Numbered from the stretch's first letter, positions 1 to 9,222 are shown. The stretch is DNA of 64,000 nucleotides from Antarcticimicrobium luteum (GCF_004358185.1 NZ_SMUV01000073.1:186001-250000); one strand, 5' to 3'. The notes: generated by a model from the letters alone, not told the origin. Numbers and translations: made by a program.

Positions 1-2
1 AC

Positions 3-758
3 CGAGAAGAGATGCAGGACTCCGGCGGCGAAAGCTGGGAAGCGCCCTTGGGGGACGATCCCAAGGACGTGGAGCCGGAAGCGGAGAGCGAAGACGCATC
101 AGAGCCATGGGACGCGCCGGGCGACGCGGCCCCGGCGACGCCTGAGGACGCGCCGGAGCCGGCCTTTGAACCCGCCCCTGAGCCGCCACGGCAGGAGCTG
201 GACGTCTCCGTGTCCGAGATCCTGCGCGCCGAGGCCGAACACGAGGCTCAGCTGCGCGCCGCAGAAGGCGGCGGGCTGGAAAGCCAGCCCGAGCTGGGTC
301 TGGACAACCCGCCGGCGGAATCGGCCCGCCACGCCCGCGAGGCGCGCGACCGCATGGCGCGGTTGCGCGGTCACAAGGAGCCAGGCGCAGAGGCTGCCGC
401 GCAGGGTCTCGCGGTGGGGGCCGCCAATCCCACCGCGCGCCGGGAGTTGCTGCCCGACATCGAAGAGATCAATTCCACCCTGCGCTCCTCCTCCAGCATG
501 GGGAGCCGCGCCGATGAGGGCGAACTGCCGGTCGGTGACGAGGCACCGGCGCGTCGCGGCGGTTTCATGCGCGGCTTTTCGGTGGCCCTGCTGATCGGCG
601 CGGCGCTGGTGCTGGTTTATGTCAACGCGCCGCGCATCGCCCAAACCCTGCCGCAGGCGGATCCGGCGCTCAGCGCCTATGTGGCGATGGTCGATCAGCT
701 GCGCTATTGGCTCGACGCCCAGATCGGCGATTTCGTGACCAAGGTTCTGCCCGAATAA
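3..758 (+). CDS. C-terminal part of a zinc-ribbon-type membrane-anchored protein (5' end outside window)
   Basis: The frame is open to the left edge, so the true start lies outside; the first visible ATG is at 12. The visible part is a long acidic, Pro/Ala/Glu-rich linker (about residues 1-150), a basic stretch ending in RRGG, one membrane helix (about residues 188-205, beginning FSVALLIGAALVL) and a short hydrophilic tail. In Rhodobacterales a protein with an N-terminal MJ0042-type zinc ribbon, low-complexity linker and single TM helix often lies here, and I infer that identity; the ribbon itself is not visible. It converges on the TIGR02302 gene. Function is unknown. Confidence 0.7.
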   Translation, partial: REEMQDSGGESWEAPLGDDPKDVEPEAESEDASEPWDAPGDAAPATPEDAPEPAFEPAPEPPRQELDVSVSEILRAEAEHEAQLRAAEGGGLESQPELGLDNPPAESARHAREARDRMARLRGHKEPGAEAAAQGLAVGAANPTARRELLPDIEEINSTLRSSSSMGSRADEGELPVGDEAPARRGGFMRGFSVALLIGAALVLVYVNAPRIAQTLPQADPALSAYVAMVDQLRYWLDAQIGDFVTKVLPE

Positions 759-801
759 GGCGGGTCAGGCAGATCGGCCAGGTCGGCCGGGCCGTCCCGG
801 T

Positions 802-3411
802 TCAGAACCGGTCGAGCAACCGGCGTAGATAGTCGAGTTCGACGTCAGGCCGCTCCCCCTCGCCCGAACGGCGGCGGATCTCGTCCAGCAGTTCCCTGGC
901 GCGGCGATAGACATCCTCGCCCTGCAACATCCCCTCGTCGGTGCCGAGCGCGCCGTTGGCGCCCGCCTGCCGGCCCAGCGGATCGCGGTCATTGGCGCGC
1001 ATGTCGCCCTCGGCCATGCCCTGGCCCTGCTGCTGGTTGCCCTGCTGCTCCTGCGCCATCGCCTCGCCCAGCGCGCGCATGCCCTCGCGCAGCGCCTCGA
1101 TTGCCTCGGCCTGGCGGTCGATCGCCTCGGCCAGATCGTCGCCGCGCAGCGCCTCTTCGGCGCCGTCCATGGCGCGGCCGGCGCGGCCCAGCGCATCGCG
1201 TGCCGCGTCCCCCTCGGGTGTGCCGGCACCGGGCAGGCCGCCCTGCTGGCGGTTCAGTTCCTCGCGCAGCGCCTGCTGGCGGTCGGCAAGCGAGCCGGCC
1301 CCCGACTCGTCGCCCCGCTGCTGTCCGTTTTGGCCCTGGCGGGTGTCGTCACCGTCGCCGCCCTGACCCTGCTGCTGGCCCTCGCCCTGACCTTCATGGC
1401 TCTGGCCGCGGCCCTGACCGCCATTGCGGCCCTCGTTCTGCCGGCTCTGCCCGGCCCCGGCGCCGGGGTTGAACTGTTCCTGCAGATCGCGGAACGCCTG
1501 ATCGCTCAGCCCCTGCTGATCGCGCAGGGTGTCGGCCAGCCCCTCCATCGCGCGTTGGCCCTCGGACTGGCCGCCCTCGCCCTGTTGCCCTTGCGTGACG
1601 CGCATGTTCTCCATCAGCTGCTGCAATTCCTCCAGCGCCTGCTGCGCCTCGGCCATGCGGCCCTGCTCCATCAGCTCCTGAATGCGGTCCATCATCCGCT
1701 GCAGATCGTTCTGGGTCATCTGCATGCTGTCGCCGTCCTGCGGCTGGCCCTGCTCGCCCTGCTGCCCCTCCTGCTGCGCCTGACGGGAAAGTTGGCTCAG
1801 GTAGTCATCGGTGGCCTCGCGCAGCTCCTGCATCAGCTCGGCGATCTCCTGATCCGAGGCGCCGTTCTTCATCGCCTCCGACAGCCGTTCCTGTGCCCGG
1901 CGCAGGCGCTCCAGCGCATCGCCGAGGTCGCCCTCCTCCAGCAGCATCGCCAGCCCCCACAGCGCCTCGGCGATCTCGTCGCGCTGCGCCGTGCTCAGCC
2001 CGTGGGCGGTGAAATTCTCCAGCCGCCGCAGCGTCACCCGCAGCCTCAGATAGGCGGTTTCCGAACGAAACACCTCATCGGGCCGGTGCGACACCGCCCG
2101 CAGCACCTGCGCCACGCGCGGCGCGTTCTCGCGGCTCCAGAGCAGGTCGCGCCGTTGCTCGGCGATGGCGGCGGCCAGCGGATCGAAGAAATGCCGCGCC
2201 GGCAGCGACGCCGCAAAGGGCGCCGCCTGCCCCACCTGTCCGGCGGCGTCGGTGGCGCTGAGCGTGAAGGTCACCGGCAGGTTGGCCCAGGGATGTTTGG
2301 AGAAATCCTCGATCAGCTTTTCATCGAAATCGGCCCGATCGCCGGCGATCGGCAACGGCAGCGGCACGGTGATCGCCTCGCGCGGCTCCGGCGCCACGGC
2401 CAGCCCGTAGCGGCGGTCGAGCGCGCCGATGTCCAGCGCGATCACCGCCTCGCCGCCGGTAACGCCATAGTCGTCGCGGGCGGCAAAGGGCAGCGTCATC
2501 TCGCCCGCCGCGCCGGTCTCGGGCGGGGCCGAAACGCTGATCCCGGGCGCGGCGTCGGCGATCACCGACACATCCCAGGCGCGGCCACCGGGGCCGTCGA
2601 TGCGCAGCGCGCCGCCCTGCGCGACGCCGAACTCCTGCTGAGGATCGGCCGCCGAGGGCAGCTCGCCCACCCGGCCCGACACGGTTTCGGCCAGCGTCAG
2701 CGCCCCCACTTCGCCATAGAATCGCAGGGTGATGCGGCTGCCTTCGGGCACCCGCATCGCGCCTTCGGGGATGTCGTTCAGGTAGAGCGTCGGCAGGCCG
2801 GTGTAACGGGGCGGTTCGACCCACCCCTCCCAGGTCGGCCCACCGGCCAGCGCGGCGCCGCCCGGGGCCATCTCGGCCACCGACCCCACCCGCCAGACCG
2901 AACCGAAGATCAGCCCGATCGCCAGCGCCAGAAGGGCCACGTAACGCAGGGCATAGGGATCGCGCGCGGCAAGCCGCAGGTCCGGGCGCACCGGCCGCGC
3001 CGCCGCGGCGCGGGCCGCCATCCGCGCCTGATGCGCGCGCCAGACCGCGGCCGAGGCTGCATCGCCGGCACCGATCGCCTGATCGTCCAGCAGCGCCCGG
3101 ATCGGTCGTCCCGGCAGCGTCTCGTCGAGCCGCGCCAGCGCCGCGCCGCGCCCGGGCCAGCGAAACCGCAGCGCGCCGCGCAGGCCAAAGCCCAGAACCG
3201 CCAGCACCGCCGCCACGCCCAGACCCCAGACCGCCTCGATCGGGGCCAGGTCATGCAGACCCAGCATCAGCGCCGCCAGAACGCCCATGACGATGGACAG
3301 GACCGGCCAGAAACAGCGCAGAACCCGTTCGGCCAGCATCCCCGCCCGCGTGAGAAACAGCGGCAGGCGCAGGCGGGTCAGCCTCGGATCGCGCTCAGGC
3401 GCAGGGGCCAT
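802..3411 (-). CDS. TIGR02302/DUF4175 family membrane protein
   Basis: An 869-residue protein typical of alphaproteobacteria and of unknown function. Three hydrophobic segments lie in the N-terminal 180 residues (near 30-50, 62-80 and 153-172), followed by a long beta-rich, probably periplasmic region and then coiled-coil helices (about 480-620). The last 270 residues include a remarkable Gln/Gly-rich low-complexity stretch (about 610-720) before a charged helical tail. The start at 3411 is an ATG close to the end of lysA, so it is probably the last gene of the argH-lysA cluster. Family assignment rests on size, membrane layout, the Q/G-rich tail and the lysA neighbourhood. Confidence 0.85.
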   Translation of the reverse strand: MAPAPERDPRLTRLRLPLFLTRAGMLAERVLRCFWPVLSIVMGVLAALMLGLHDLAPIEAVWGLGVAAVLAVLGFGLRGALRFRWPGRGAALARLDETLPGRPIRALLDDQAIGAGDAASAAVWRAHQARMAARAAAARPVRPDLRLAARDPYALRYVALLALAIGLIFGSVWRVGSVAEMAPGGAALAGGPTWEGWVEPPRYTGLPTLYLNDIPEGAMRVPEGSRITLRFYGEVGALTLAETVSGRVGELPSAADPQQEFGVAQGGALRIDGPGGRAWDVSVIADAAPGISVSAPPETGAAGEMTLPFAARDDYGVTGGEAVIALDIGALDRRYGLAVAPEPREAITVPLPLPIAGDRADFDEKLIEDFSKHPWANLPVTFTLSATDAAGQVGQAAPFAASLPARHFFDPLAAAIAEQRRDLLWSRENAPRVAQVLRAVSHRPDEVFRSETAYLRLRVTLRRLENFTAHGLSTAQRDEIAEALWGLAMLLEEGDLGDALERLRRAQERLSEAMKNGASDQEIAELMQELREATDDYLSQLSRQAQQEGQQGEQGQPQDGDSMQMTQNDLQRMMDRIQELMEQGRMAEAQQALEELQQLMENMRVTQGQQGEGGQSEGQRAMEGLADTLRDQQGLSDQAFRDLQEQFNPGAGAGQSRQNEGRNGGQGRGQSHEGQGEGQQQGQGGDGDDTRQGQNGQQRGDESGAGSLADRQQALREELNRQQGGLPGAGTPEGDAARDALGRAGRAMDGAEEALRGDDLAEAIDRQAEAIEALREGMRALGEAMAQEQQGNQQQGQGMAEGDMRANDRDPLGRQAGANGALGTDEGMLQGEDVYRRARELLDEIRRRSGEGERPDVELDYLRRLLDRF

Positions 3412-3447
3412 AGAGGGTTCCCTCCTTCCGGCCCGCGCAGGATCGCG

Positions 3448-4713
3448 TCAGAGCCATTCGGGGATGGTATCTCGATTTATGATCTCGTCAAAGGTCGGGC
3501 GTCGGCGGATAACCGCGAATTGATCCCCGTGCACCATCACCTCGGGGATCAGGGGGCGGGTGTTGTATTCGCTGGACATCACGGCGCCATAGGCCCCGGC
3601 GCTGCGAAAGACGATCAGATCGCCGGCGGCCAGCGGCGGCAGCGGGCGCTGGCGGGCAAAGGTATCGCCGGTCTCGCAGACCGGGCCGACGATGTCATAG
3701 GGGTGTTCCTCGACCCCCGGGGCGGGTTCGATGACCGGGTCGATATCGTGATGCGCCTCGTACATCGCCGGGCGGATCAGGTCGTTCATCGCCGCATCGA
3801 CGATCAGGAAATCGCGCCCCTCCCCCTCTTTCACATAGATCACCTTCGACACCAGAATCCCGGCATTGCCGGCGATCAGGCGACCCGGCTCGATCTCGAT
3901 CTCGCAGCCCAGATGGCCCAGCGTCCGCTTGATCAGCGCGCCATAGTCCAGCGGCAGCGGCGGCGCCTCGTTCGAGCGGGTATAGGGGATGCCCAGACCG
4001 CCGCCGAGGTCGAGCCGGCGGATGTCATGGCCGTCGGACCGCAGCGTTTCGGTGAGTTCGGCGACCTTTTTGTACGCCAGTTCGAATGGTTCCAGATCGG
4101 TCAGCTGGCTGCCGATATGAACGTCGATGCCGACCACCTCGATCCCCGGCAGGGTCGCGGCATGGGCATAGACGGCGCGGGCGCGGGCGATCGGGATGCC
4201 GAACTTGTTCTCGGACTTGCCGGTGGCGATCTTGGCATGGGTGCGCGCGTCCACGTCCGGGTTCACCCGGATGGTGATCGGCGCCACCTTGCCCAGATCT
4301 TGGGCGATCGTGCTGATCACCTCCATCTCGGGCTCGGATTCCACGTTGAACTGGCGGATGCCGCCCTCCAGCGCGGCGCGAATCTCATCCGCCGTCTTGC
4401 CGACGCCGGAGAAGACGATCCTGTCGCCCGGCACGCCGGCGGCCCTGGCGCGCAGGTATTCGCCGATGGATACCACGTCCATCCCCGCCCCGGCCCGCGC
4501 CAGCGTGGTCAGGATCGCCTGGTTCGAGGCCGCCTTCATCGCGTAGCAGACCAGATGCTCGGTGCCCTCCAGCGCCTCGTCGAACAGGCGGTAGTGGCGC
4601 AGCAGCGTCGCGCTGGAATAGACGTAGAACGGCGTGCCCACGGCGGCCGCGATCTCGGCCACCGGGACATCTTCGGCGTGCAGGACGCCGCCCTTGTAGA
4701 GAAAATGATCCAT
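3448..4713 (-). CDS. lysA: diaminopimelate decarboxylase
   Basis: Catalyses the last step of lysine synthesis, meso-2,6-diaminopimelate to L-lysine plus CO2, as a cytosolic PLP enzyme with an alanine-racemase-type barrel. The PLP lysine is K60 in YAMKAASN. A HIGSQ motif near residue 195, the phosphate-binding GGGLG loop and the CETGD substrate motif near residue 340 are all present. Length (421 aa) is normal. It lies downstream of argH, the LptM-like lipoprotein and DUF2834 on the same strand. The start codon lacks an obvious Shine-Dalgarno sequence and is preceded by a strong hairpin (see 4717-4738). Confidence 0.96.
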   Translation of the reverse strand: MDHFLYKGGVLHAEDVPVAEIAAAVGTPFYVYSSATLLRHYRLFDEALEGTEHLVCYAMKAASNQAILTTLARAGAGMDVVSIGEYLRARAAGVPGDRIVFSGVGKTADEIRAALEGGIRQFNVESEPEMEVISTIAQDLGKVAPITIRVNPDVDARTHAKIATGKSENKFGIPIARARAVYAHAATLPGIEVVGIDVHIGSQLTDLEPFELAYKKVAELTETLRSDGHDIRRLDLGGGLGIPYTRSNEAPPLPLDYGALIKRTLGHLGCEIEIEPGRLIAGNAGILVSKVIYVKEGEGRDFLIVDAAMNDLIRPAMYEAHHDIDPVIEPAPGVEEHPYDIVGPVCETGDTFARQRPLPPLAAGDLIVFRSAGAYGAVMSSEYNTRPLIPEVMVHGDQFAVIRRRPTFDEIINRDTIPEWL

Positions 4714-4716
4714 GCC

Positions 4717-4738
4717 GCGCGCTTAAGAGAAAGCGCGC
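4717..4738 (-). promoter_or_regulatory. Hairpin immediately upstream of lysA start
   Basis: Perfect 8-bp arms GCGCGCTT / AAGCGCGC around a 6-nt loop, ending 3 nt before the lysA ATG and starting about 17 nt after the DUF2834 stop. In the lysA mRNA it would occupy the ribosome-binding region. It could modulate lysA translation or be a weak attenuator; there is no U-tract. Confidence 0.4.
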
Positions 4739-4754
4739 GCCAGATCAATTGCAA

Positions 4755-5072
4755 TCACACCACAGGACGGCTGCGCAGGAACAGATAGAGCGGCAAACCG
4801 CAGCTGACCCCGATGCAGAATGTTGCCGGAATGGCGACAAGCGCGACCCAGTTGCGGCGCACCGAGACCTCGGCGATGACAAAGACGGTGAGCGCGATGG
4901 CCGAAATGGTCAGATCCCACGCCAGCCCGCTGCTGGCGGCGTTCGCGGTCCAGGCCGCCACCAGGCCGGCCAGGTCGATCCCGTTTTCGCCGAACCAGGT
5001 CACGAAGTGGTACATCGGGTGCAACGTGCCCCAGATCGCCAGGGCCAGGTAGATCATGCGCAGGATCGACAT
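4755..5072 (-). CDS. DUF2834 domain membrane protein
   Basis: A 105-residue protein with about three hydrophobic helices, matching the DUF2834 layout (small integral membrane proteins of unknown function). The start at 5072 is chosen over an upstream in-frame start because AAGGAGG lies 7 nt before this ATG and the sequence from MSILRMIY onward is fully membrane-protein-like. It sits between the lipoprotein gene and lysA, so it is probably co-transcribed with argH. No catalytic residues are evident. Confidence 0.85.
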   Translation of the reverse strand: MSILRMIYLALAIWGTLHPMYHFVTWFGENGIDLAGLVAAWTANAASSGLAWDLTISAIALTVFVIAEVSVRRNWVALVAIPATFCIGVSCGLPLYLFLRSRPVV

Positions 5073-5142
5073 CGGCGAACCTCCTTCAGCCGTCGCGCGC
5101 ACGATAGCCTCTGCACCCCGACGAGGCCAGAGCGCGCAGATC

Positions 5143-5262
5143 TCAGAACCCGGCGGCAGGCCCCGCATGCAGCGCCCGGGTGGGCGGCACCGGCTCGCCA
5201 TCGATGCCGCAGGCCGACAGCAGGCTCAGCGCCAGAACCGCAAGGGCCGCACGCCGGATCAT
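5143..5262 (-). CDS. lptM: Small LptM-like lipoprotein (39 aa)
   Basis: A very short gene overlapping the argH stop by four bases (ATGA), so it is probably translationally coupled to argH. The product starts [19 protein letters not shown]: two arginines, a hydrophobic core and a lipobox LLSAC with lipidated C18, followed by GIDGEPVPP. The CG-x-x-G-x-x-x-P pattern right after the lipid cysteine resembles the LPAM_2/LptM (YifL) family, which in E. coli assists maturation of the LPS translocon LptDE. Small lipoproteins of this kind are commonly found between argH and lysA in Rhodobacterales. The lipoprotein call is firm; the LptM function is inferred from the motif. Confidence 0.75.
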   Translation of the reverse strand: MIRRAALAVLALSLLSACGIDGEPVPPTRALHAGPAAGF

Positions 5263-6650
5263 GCCAGCGCCTCGGTCCAGCGGGCGATTTGCTCCCGCAC
5301 CCGTTGCGGCGCGGTGCCGCCATAAGACAGGCGCGAATTGACCGAGTTTTCGACGCCCAGAACGGTGAAGATGTCCCCGGTGATGCCGGCGTGCACGCCC
5401 TGCATCTCTTCCAGCGTGAGATCGGGCAGATCGCAGCCCTTCTTCTCGGCCATCGCCACCAGCGTGCCGGTGACATGGTGGGCGTCGCGGAACGGCACCC
5501 TGAGCACCCGCACCAGCCAGTCGGCCAGATCGGTGGCGGTGGAGAAGCCGGAGCCGGCGGCGACGGCAAGGCTGTCGCGGTTGGCGGTCATGTCGCGAAC
5601 CATGCCCTCCATAGCGGCCAGCGCCAGCATCCAGTTGTCGGCGGCGTCGAACACCTGTTCCTTGTCCTCCTGCATGTCCTTGGAATAGGCCAGCGGCAGC
5701 CCCTTCATCACCATCATCAGCGCGGTATTGGCACCATAGATGCGGCCGACCTTGGCGCGGATCAGCTCGGCGGCGTCGGGGTTCTTTTTCTGCGGCATGA
5801 TCGAGGAGCCGGTGGAGAAGCGGTCCGACAGCGTCACGAACCGGAACTGGGCCGACGACCAGATCACCAGCTCCTCGGCGAACCGGCTCAGGTGCATGGC
5901 GCAGATCGAGGCGACCGACAGGAACTCCAGCGCGAAATCGCGGTCCGACACGGCGTCGAGGCTGTTGGCCGAAGGCCGGTCAAAGCCCAGCGCCTGCGCC
6001 GTCATCTCCCGATCGATGGGAAAGGAGGTGCCGGCCAGCGCCGCCGCCCCCAGCGGGCATTCGTTCATCCGGGCGCGCGCGTCGCGCACCCGCGAGAGGT
6101 CGCGCCCGAACATCTCGACATAGGCCATCATGTGGTGGCCCCAGGTCACCGGCTGCGCGGTTTGCAGATGGGTAAAGCCCGGCATCACCCACTCCGCCCC
6201 GGCCTCGGCCTGGGACAAAAGCGCACGGATCAGGGCGAGCAGACCGGATTCGGCGGCGTCGAACTGGTCGCGGACCCAGAGTTTGAAATCGGTCGCCACC
6301 TGGTCATTGCGCGACCGGCCCGTGTGCAGACGCCCCGCGGGCTCGCCGATGATCGCCTTGAGCCGCGCCTCGACGTTCATGTGGATGTCTTCCAGCGCGG
6401 TGGAGAACTGGAAGGTTCCGGCCTCGATTTCTGACAAGACCGTGAGCAGCCCTTCCCGAATGGCCTCGGCATCGCTATCGGTAATCACGCCCGTGGCGGC
6501 CAGCATCGCCGCATGGGCCCTGGAGCCTGCGATGTCCTGCGCCGCCATCCGCTTGTCGAACCCGATCGAGGCATTGATCGCCTCCATGATCGCGTCCGGG
6601 CCGGCGGCAAAGCGGCCGCCCCACATCTGGTTCGAGGATTGATCTGCCAT
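5259..6650 (-). CDS. argH: argininosuccinate lyase
   Basis: Final step of arginine synthesis: argininosuccinate to arginine plus fumarate; cytosolic homotetramer of the fumarase/aspartase superfamily. The superfamily signature [11 protein letters not shown] is present near residue 280, HTGRSRNDQ near 105 and the NMWGGRF-like N-terminus (NQMWGGRF). The length from the chosen ATG at 6650 is 463 aa, the usual size; a GTG three codons upstream is possible. First gene of the argH-lipoprotein-DUF2834-lysA cluster, divergent from the thioredoxin gene with only about 20 bp between start codons, so promoters must overlap the coding starts. Confidence 0.96.
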   Translation of the reverse strand: MADQSSNQMWGGRFAAGPDAIMEAINASIGFDKRMAAQDIAGSRAHAAMLAATGVITDSDAEAIREGLLTVLSEIEAGTFQFSTALEDIHMNVEARLKAIIGEPAGRLHTGRSRNDQVATDFKLWVRDQFDAAESGLLALIRALLSQAEAGAEWVMPGFTHLQTAQPVTWGHHMMAYVEMFGRDLSRVRDARARMNECPLGAAALAGTSFPIDREMTAQALGFDRPSANSLDAVSDRDFALEFLSVASICAMHLSRFAEELVIWSSAQFRFVTLSDRFSTGSSIMPQKKNPDAAELIRAKVGRIYGANTALMMVMKGLPLAYSKDMQEDKEQVFDAADNWMLALAAMEGMVRDMTANRDSLAVAAGSGFSTATDLADWLVRVLRVPFRDAHHVTGTLVAMAEKKGCDLPDLTLEEMQGVHAGITGDIFTVLGVENSVNSRLSYGGTAPQRVREQIARWTEALA

Positions 6651-6672
6651 GTTCTGCACCCGTGGAGGTAAT

Positions 6673-7239
6673 ATGCGCCTGTTCCGTTTCCTGACCCTTT
6701 ATATGGCCCTGCTCTTGGGTGCAAATGCCGCTATGGCCGCCGATCTCGCCACGCTGGAGGGGCTGCGCGACGGCGACATGAAGAAACTGGTGCTGCATAG
6801 CGCGCCCAAGCCGGTGTCGGACAAAGGCTTCACCCTGGCCGATGGCGCCGGAACCGGCACGCTGGCCGATTATCGCGGCAAATACGTGCTGCTCAACTTC
6901 TGGGCCACCTGGTGCGCCCCCTGCCGCAAGGAGATGCCGATGCTTTCGGCCCTGCAGGAGGAGTTCGGCGGCGAGACCTTCGAGGTGGTGACGCTGGCGA
7001 CGGGCCGCAACATCCCCGCCCGCATCACGGCGTTCTTCGACGAGATCGGGGTCACCAACCTGCCCCGCCATCAGGATCCGAAACAGGCGTTGGCCCGTGA
7101 CATGGGGGTGCTGGGCCTGCCGGTCACCGTGATCATCGACCCCGAGGGGCGCGAGATCGGCCGGCTGCTGGGCGATGCGGAATGGGATTCGGACAGCGCA
7201 AAGGCCATCATCCGGGCCCTGGTCGCGCCGGCGGGATAA
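6673..7239 (+). CDS. tlpA: TlpA-type membrane/periplasmic thioredoxin
   Basis: A 188-residue protein with an N-terminal signal/anchor (residues 1-22, ending AAMAA) and a thioredoxin fold with WATWCAPC, giving redox cysteines C81 and C84. TlpA proteins reduce periplasmic disulfides, for example in cytochrome oxidase or cytochrome c maturation. The start at 6673 is chosen because GGAGGT lies just upstream; an earlier in-frame ATG at 6649 overlaps argH and lacks a Shine-Dalgarno. The conserved cis-Pro region appears as [13 protein letters not shown]. Confidence 0.9.
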   Translation: MRLFRFLTLYMALLLGANAAMAADLATLEGLRDGDMKKLVLHSAPKPVSDKGFTLADGAGTGTLADYRGKYVLLNFWATWCAPCRKEMPMLSALQEEFGGETFEVVTLATGRNIPARITAFFDEIGVTNLPRHQDPKQALARDMGVLGLPVTVIIDPEGREIGRLLGDAEWDSDSAKAIIRALVAPAG

Positions 7240-7353
7240 GCGCGGACGGCTGATCGCGGCCCCGCCCGCCCGCCGGCGCGACACACCGGTTCGGCGGGCG
7301 GTGCGACAGGCGGTGCGGCAGGCGGCGGCGCGCGCTTGACCCCACGTTCCCTT

Positions 7354-7383
7354 TTGACAGCGGCGCGCGCGGCGCGGTTTAAT
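7354..7383 (+). promoter_or_regulatory. Candidate sigma-70 promoter
   Basis: TTGACA at 7354-7359 and TTTAAT at 7378-7383, 18-bp spacing, ending 20 bp before the start of the small membrane protein gene. The hexamers stand out in an otherwise G+C-only stretch (7239-7403) that also contains short GGCGG-type repeats. Confidence 0.5.
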
Positions 7384-7402
7384 CGGTGCCGAGGGGGAAG
7401 GA

Positions 7403-7789
7403 ATGCCGCTGACCGTGCTCATTCCGATGGTCGTTCTCGGCATCGCGGGGATCGCGCTGCTGCTGCATCTGGCTGGCCGGTCGCAGCGCTGCGTGCTGAC
7501 GCCGGTCAGCGCCGAAATGGCCTGGCTGCGGCAGTTCCCCGGCGACCGGGTGGCCGAGGCGACAGTGGCCCGCGACGGCCACGCCGCCCTGATCCTGACT
7601 GACCATGGTCCGGGGCTGCTCTGGGCGTTCGGCGCCGATACCGTGGCGCGGCGGCTGCTGGACTACGACCTGATCGACCGCGGCGACCGGCTGCGCGTGG
7701 TGTTCCACGATTTCACCGCCCCCACCGTGACCCTGACGCTCGACCCCTTCGAGCGCCGCCACTGGCTCAACCGGATGCAGACCCCATGA
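7403..7789 (+). CDS. Hypothetical membrane-anchored protein
   Basis: A 128-residue protein with one N-terminal hydrophobic helix (about residues 5-24) and a small cytoplasmic-looking domain rich in beta-strand-like segments (VFHDFTAPTVTLTLDPF). Not recognised. GGGGAAGGA precedes the ATG at good spacing. Its stop overlaps the start of the next gene by four bases (ATGA), so it is co-translated with the sterol-desaturase-family gene and may be functionally linked to it. Confidence 0.75.
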   Translation: MPLTVLIPMVVLGIAGIALLLHLAGRSQRCVLTPVSAEMAWLRQFPGDRVAEATVARDGHAALILTDHGPGLLWAFGADTVARRLLDYDLIDRGDRLRVVFHDFTAPTVTLTLDPFERRHWLNRMQTP

Positions 7790-8736
7790 CCCAGCGCCTC
7801 ACCTATCCCGATGTGGTGCAGATGGCGGTGCCGGTCTTTGTCGCGCTGATCCTTGCGGAATTCCTGTGGATCGCCTGGCGCGGCCGCGGCGGGCGCTATG
7901 AGACGCGCGACGCGCTGACCTCGCTGATCATGGGGGCGGGCAACGTGGCGGTTGGCATCGCGCTGGGCTTCGTCACCTGGCGGTTCTTCATGTGGCTCTG
8001 GCAGCTCACCCCGCTCGACCTGGGCCATGGCTGGTGGGTGGTGGCGCTCTGCTTTGTGCTGGACGACCTGCGGTATTACTGGGTGCACAGGTTCGGCCAT
8101 CGTATCCGCTGGGTCTGGGCCAGCCATGTGAACCACCACTCCAGCCAGCACTATAACCTGACCACCGCGCTGCGGCAGACCTGGACCGGCACCTTTACCT
8201 TCATGATGATCGTGCGGGCGCCGCTGATCCTGCTGGGGTTCCACCCGGCGATGGTGCTGTTCTGCGGCGGGCTGAACCTGATCTACCAGTTCTGGATCCA
8301 TACCGAGGCGATCGGCAAGCTGCCGCGCTGGATCGAGGCGGTGATGAACACGCCCAGCCACCACCGGGCCCACCACGGCCGTAACCCGCGCTATCTCGAC
8401 TGCAATTATGCCGGGGTGTTCATCGTCTGGGACCGGATGTTCGGCACCTTCGTGCCGGAACTGGGGGAGGACCGGGTGGATTACGGGCTGGTGCATAACC
8501 TCGGCACCTTCAACCCGCTGCGGGTGGCGTTCCACGAATGGGTCGGCCTCATCCGCGATGTGATCCGGCCCGGCCTGAGCCTGCGCCAGCGGCTTGGCTA
8601 TGCCTTTGGCCCGCCGGGCTATTCCCATGACGGCAGCCGCGACACCTCGGACCGGATCAAGGCGCAGCACCTGGCGCGCCACCCCGAGGACGCCGGCACG
8701 CCAGGGTTCGAGGCGCCGCGCCCGCCGGCGGAGTAA
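7786..8736 (+). CDS. Sterol desaturase / fatty acid hydroxylase family protein
   Basis: A 316-residue integral membrane di-iron enzyme of the fatty-acid-hydroxylase superfamily. The three histidine clusters expected for the di-iron site are visible: HRFGH, HVNHH and HHRAHH, with the preceding DDLRYYW motif. Four hydrophobic segments flank them. Members hydroxylate or desaturate lipids, sterols or carotenoids; the substrate cannot be told from sequence. The last ~40 residues are charged and probably cytosolic. Translationally coupled to the preceding small protein. Confidence 0.9.
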   Translation: MTQRLTYPDVVQMAVPVFVALILAEFLWIAWRGRGGRYETRDALTSLIMGAGNVAVGIALGFVTWRFFMWLWQLTPLDLGHGWWVVALCFVLDDLRYYWVHRFGHRIRWVWASHVNHHSSQHYNLTTALRQTWTGTFTFMMIVRAPLILLGFHPAMVLFCGGLNLIYQFWIHTEAIGKLPRWIEAVMNTPSHHRAHHGRNPRYLDCNYAGVFIVWDRMFGTFVPELGEDRVDYGLVHNLGTFNPLRVAFHEWVGLIRDVIRPGLSLRQRLGYAFGPPGYSHDGSRDTSDRIKAQHLARHPEDAGTPGFEAPRPPAE

Positions 8737-8808
8737 TCCTTGCCCCCGCCCCCCCGACGCCGCATCCTCGGGCGCGTGCCCCCCGTTTTGACAGGAGATC
8801 GCGCCACC

Positions 8809-9222
8809 ATGACCCTTGCCCTTTCCCGCCGCCCTGCCCGCCTGGCCCTTGCCGCCCTGCTGCTGACCGCGCCCGCAGGGGCACAGGCGCTGGACTGTTC
8901 CGCGCCGCAGACCCAGACCGACATGACCCAATGCGCCGCGCTGATGTACGAGGCCGCCGACGGCGATCTGAACCTGGCCTATCGCCTGGCGCACGACACC
9001 GCCCGGCAGATCGACGCGGCCAACGGTGCCGGCGCCCCCGGCGCCGAGACCCGCCTGCGCAACGCCCAGCGCGCCTGGATCGCCTTCCGCGACCTTGCTT
9101 GCGAAACCGAAAGTCTGCTGGCCTATGGCGGCTCGATGCAGCCGATGCTGCGGCTGTCCTGCCTGGAGCGGCAGACCCGCGCCCGAACCGAGGATCTGCG
9201 CTATTTCGGCGAGATGAACTAG
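8809..9222 (+). CDS. Lysozyme-inhibitor LprI-like (DUF1311) secreted protein
   Basis: A 137-residue exported protein: signal peptide ending AGAQA, then a DUF1311-type domain with the conserved Cys pattern (LDCSAP, MTQCA, LACETES, LSCLERQ) and the AQRAWIAFRD helix typical of the family. The family includes LprI, described as a lysozyme inhibitor in Mycobacterium; most members are uncharacterised. Start at 8809 is chosen for the AGGAG upstream and a clean signal peptide. The last four bases overlap the tag gene, read in the opposite direction. Confidence 0.85.
   Translation: MTLALSRRPARLALAALLLTAPAGAQALDCSAPQTQTDMTQCAALMYEAADGDLNLAYRLAHDTARQIDAANGAGAPGAETRLRNAQRAWIAFRDLACETESLLAYGGSMQPMLRLSCLERQTRARTEDLRYFGEMN

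Noticed and set aside
1330-4788. Very long plus-strand ORF (1152 codons) across the TIGR02302 and lysA genes
   Set aside because: Antisense shadow: high GC at third positions removes stop codons on the other strand. The composition (His/Arg/Gln-rich) and lack of domains contrast with clear genes on the minus strand.
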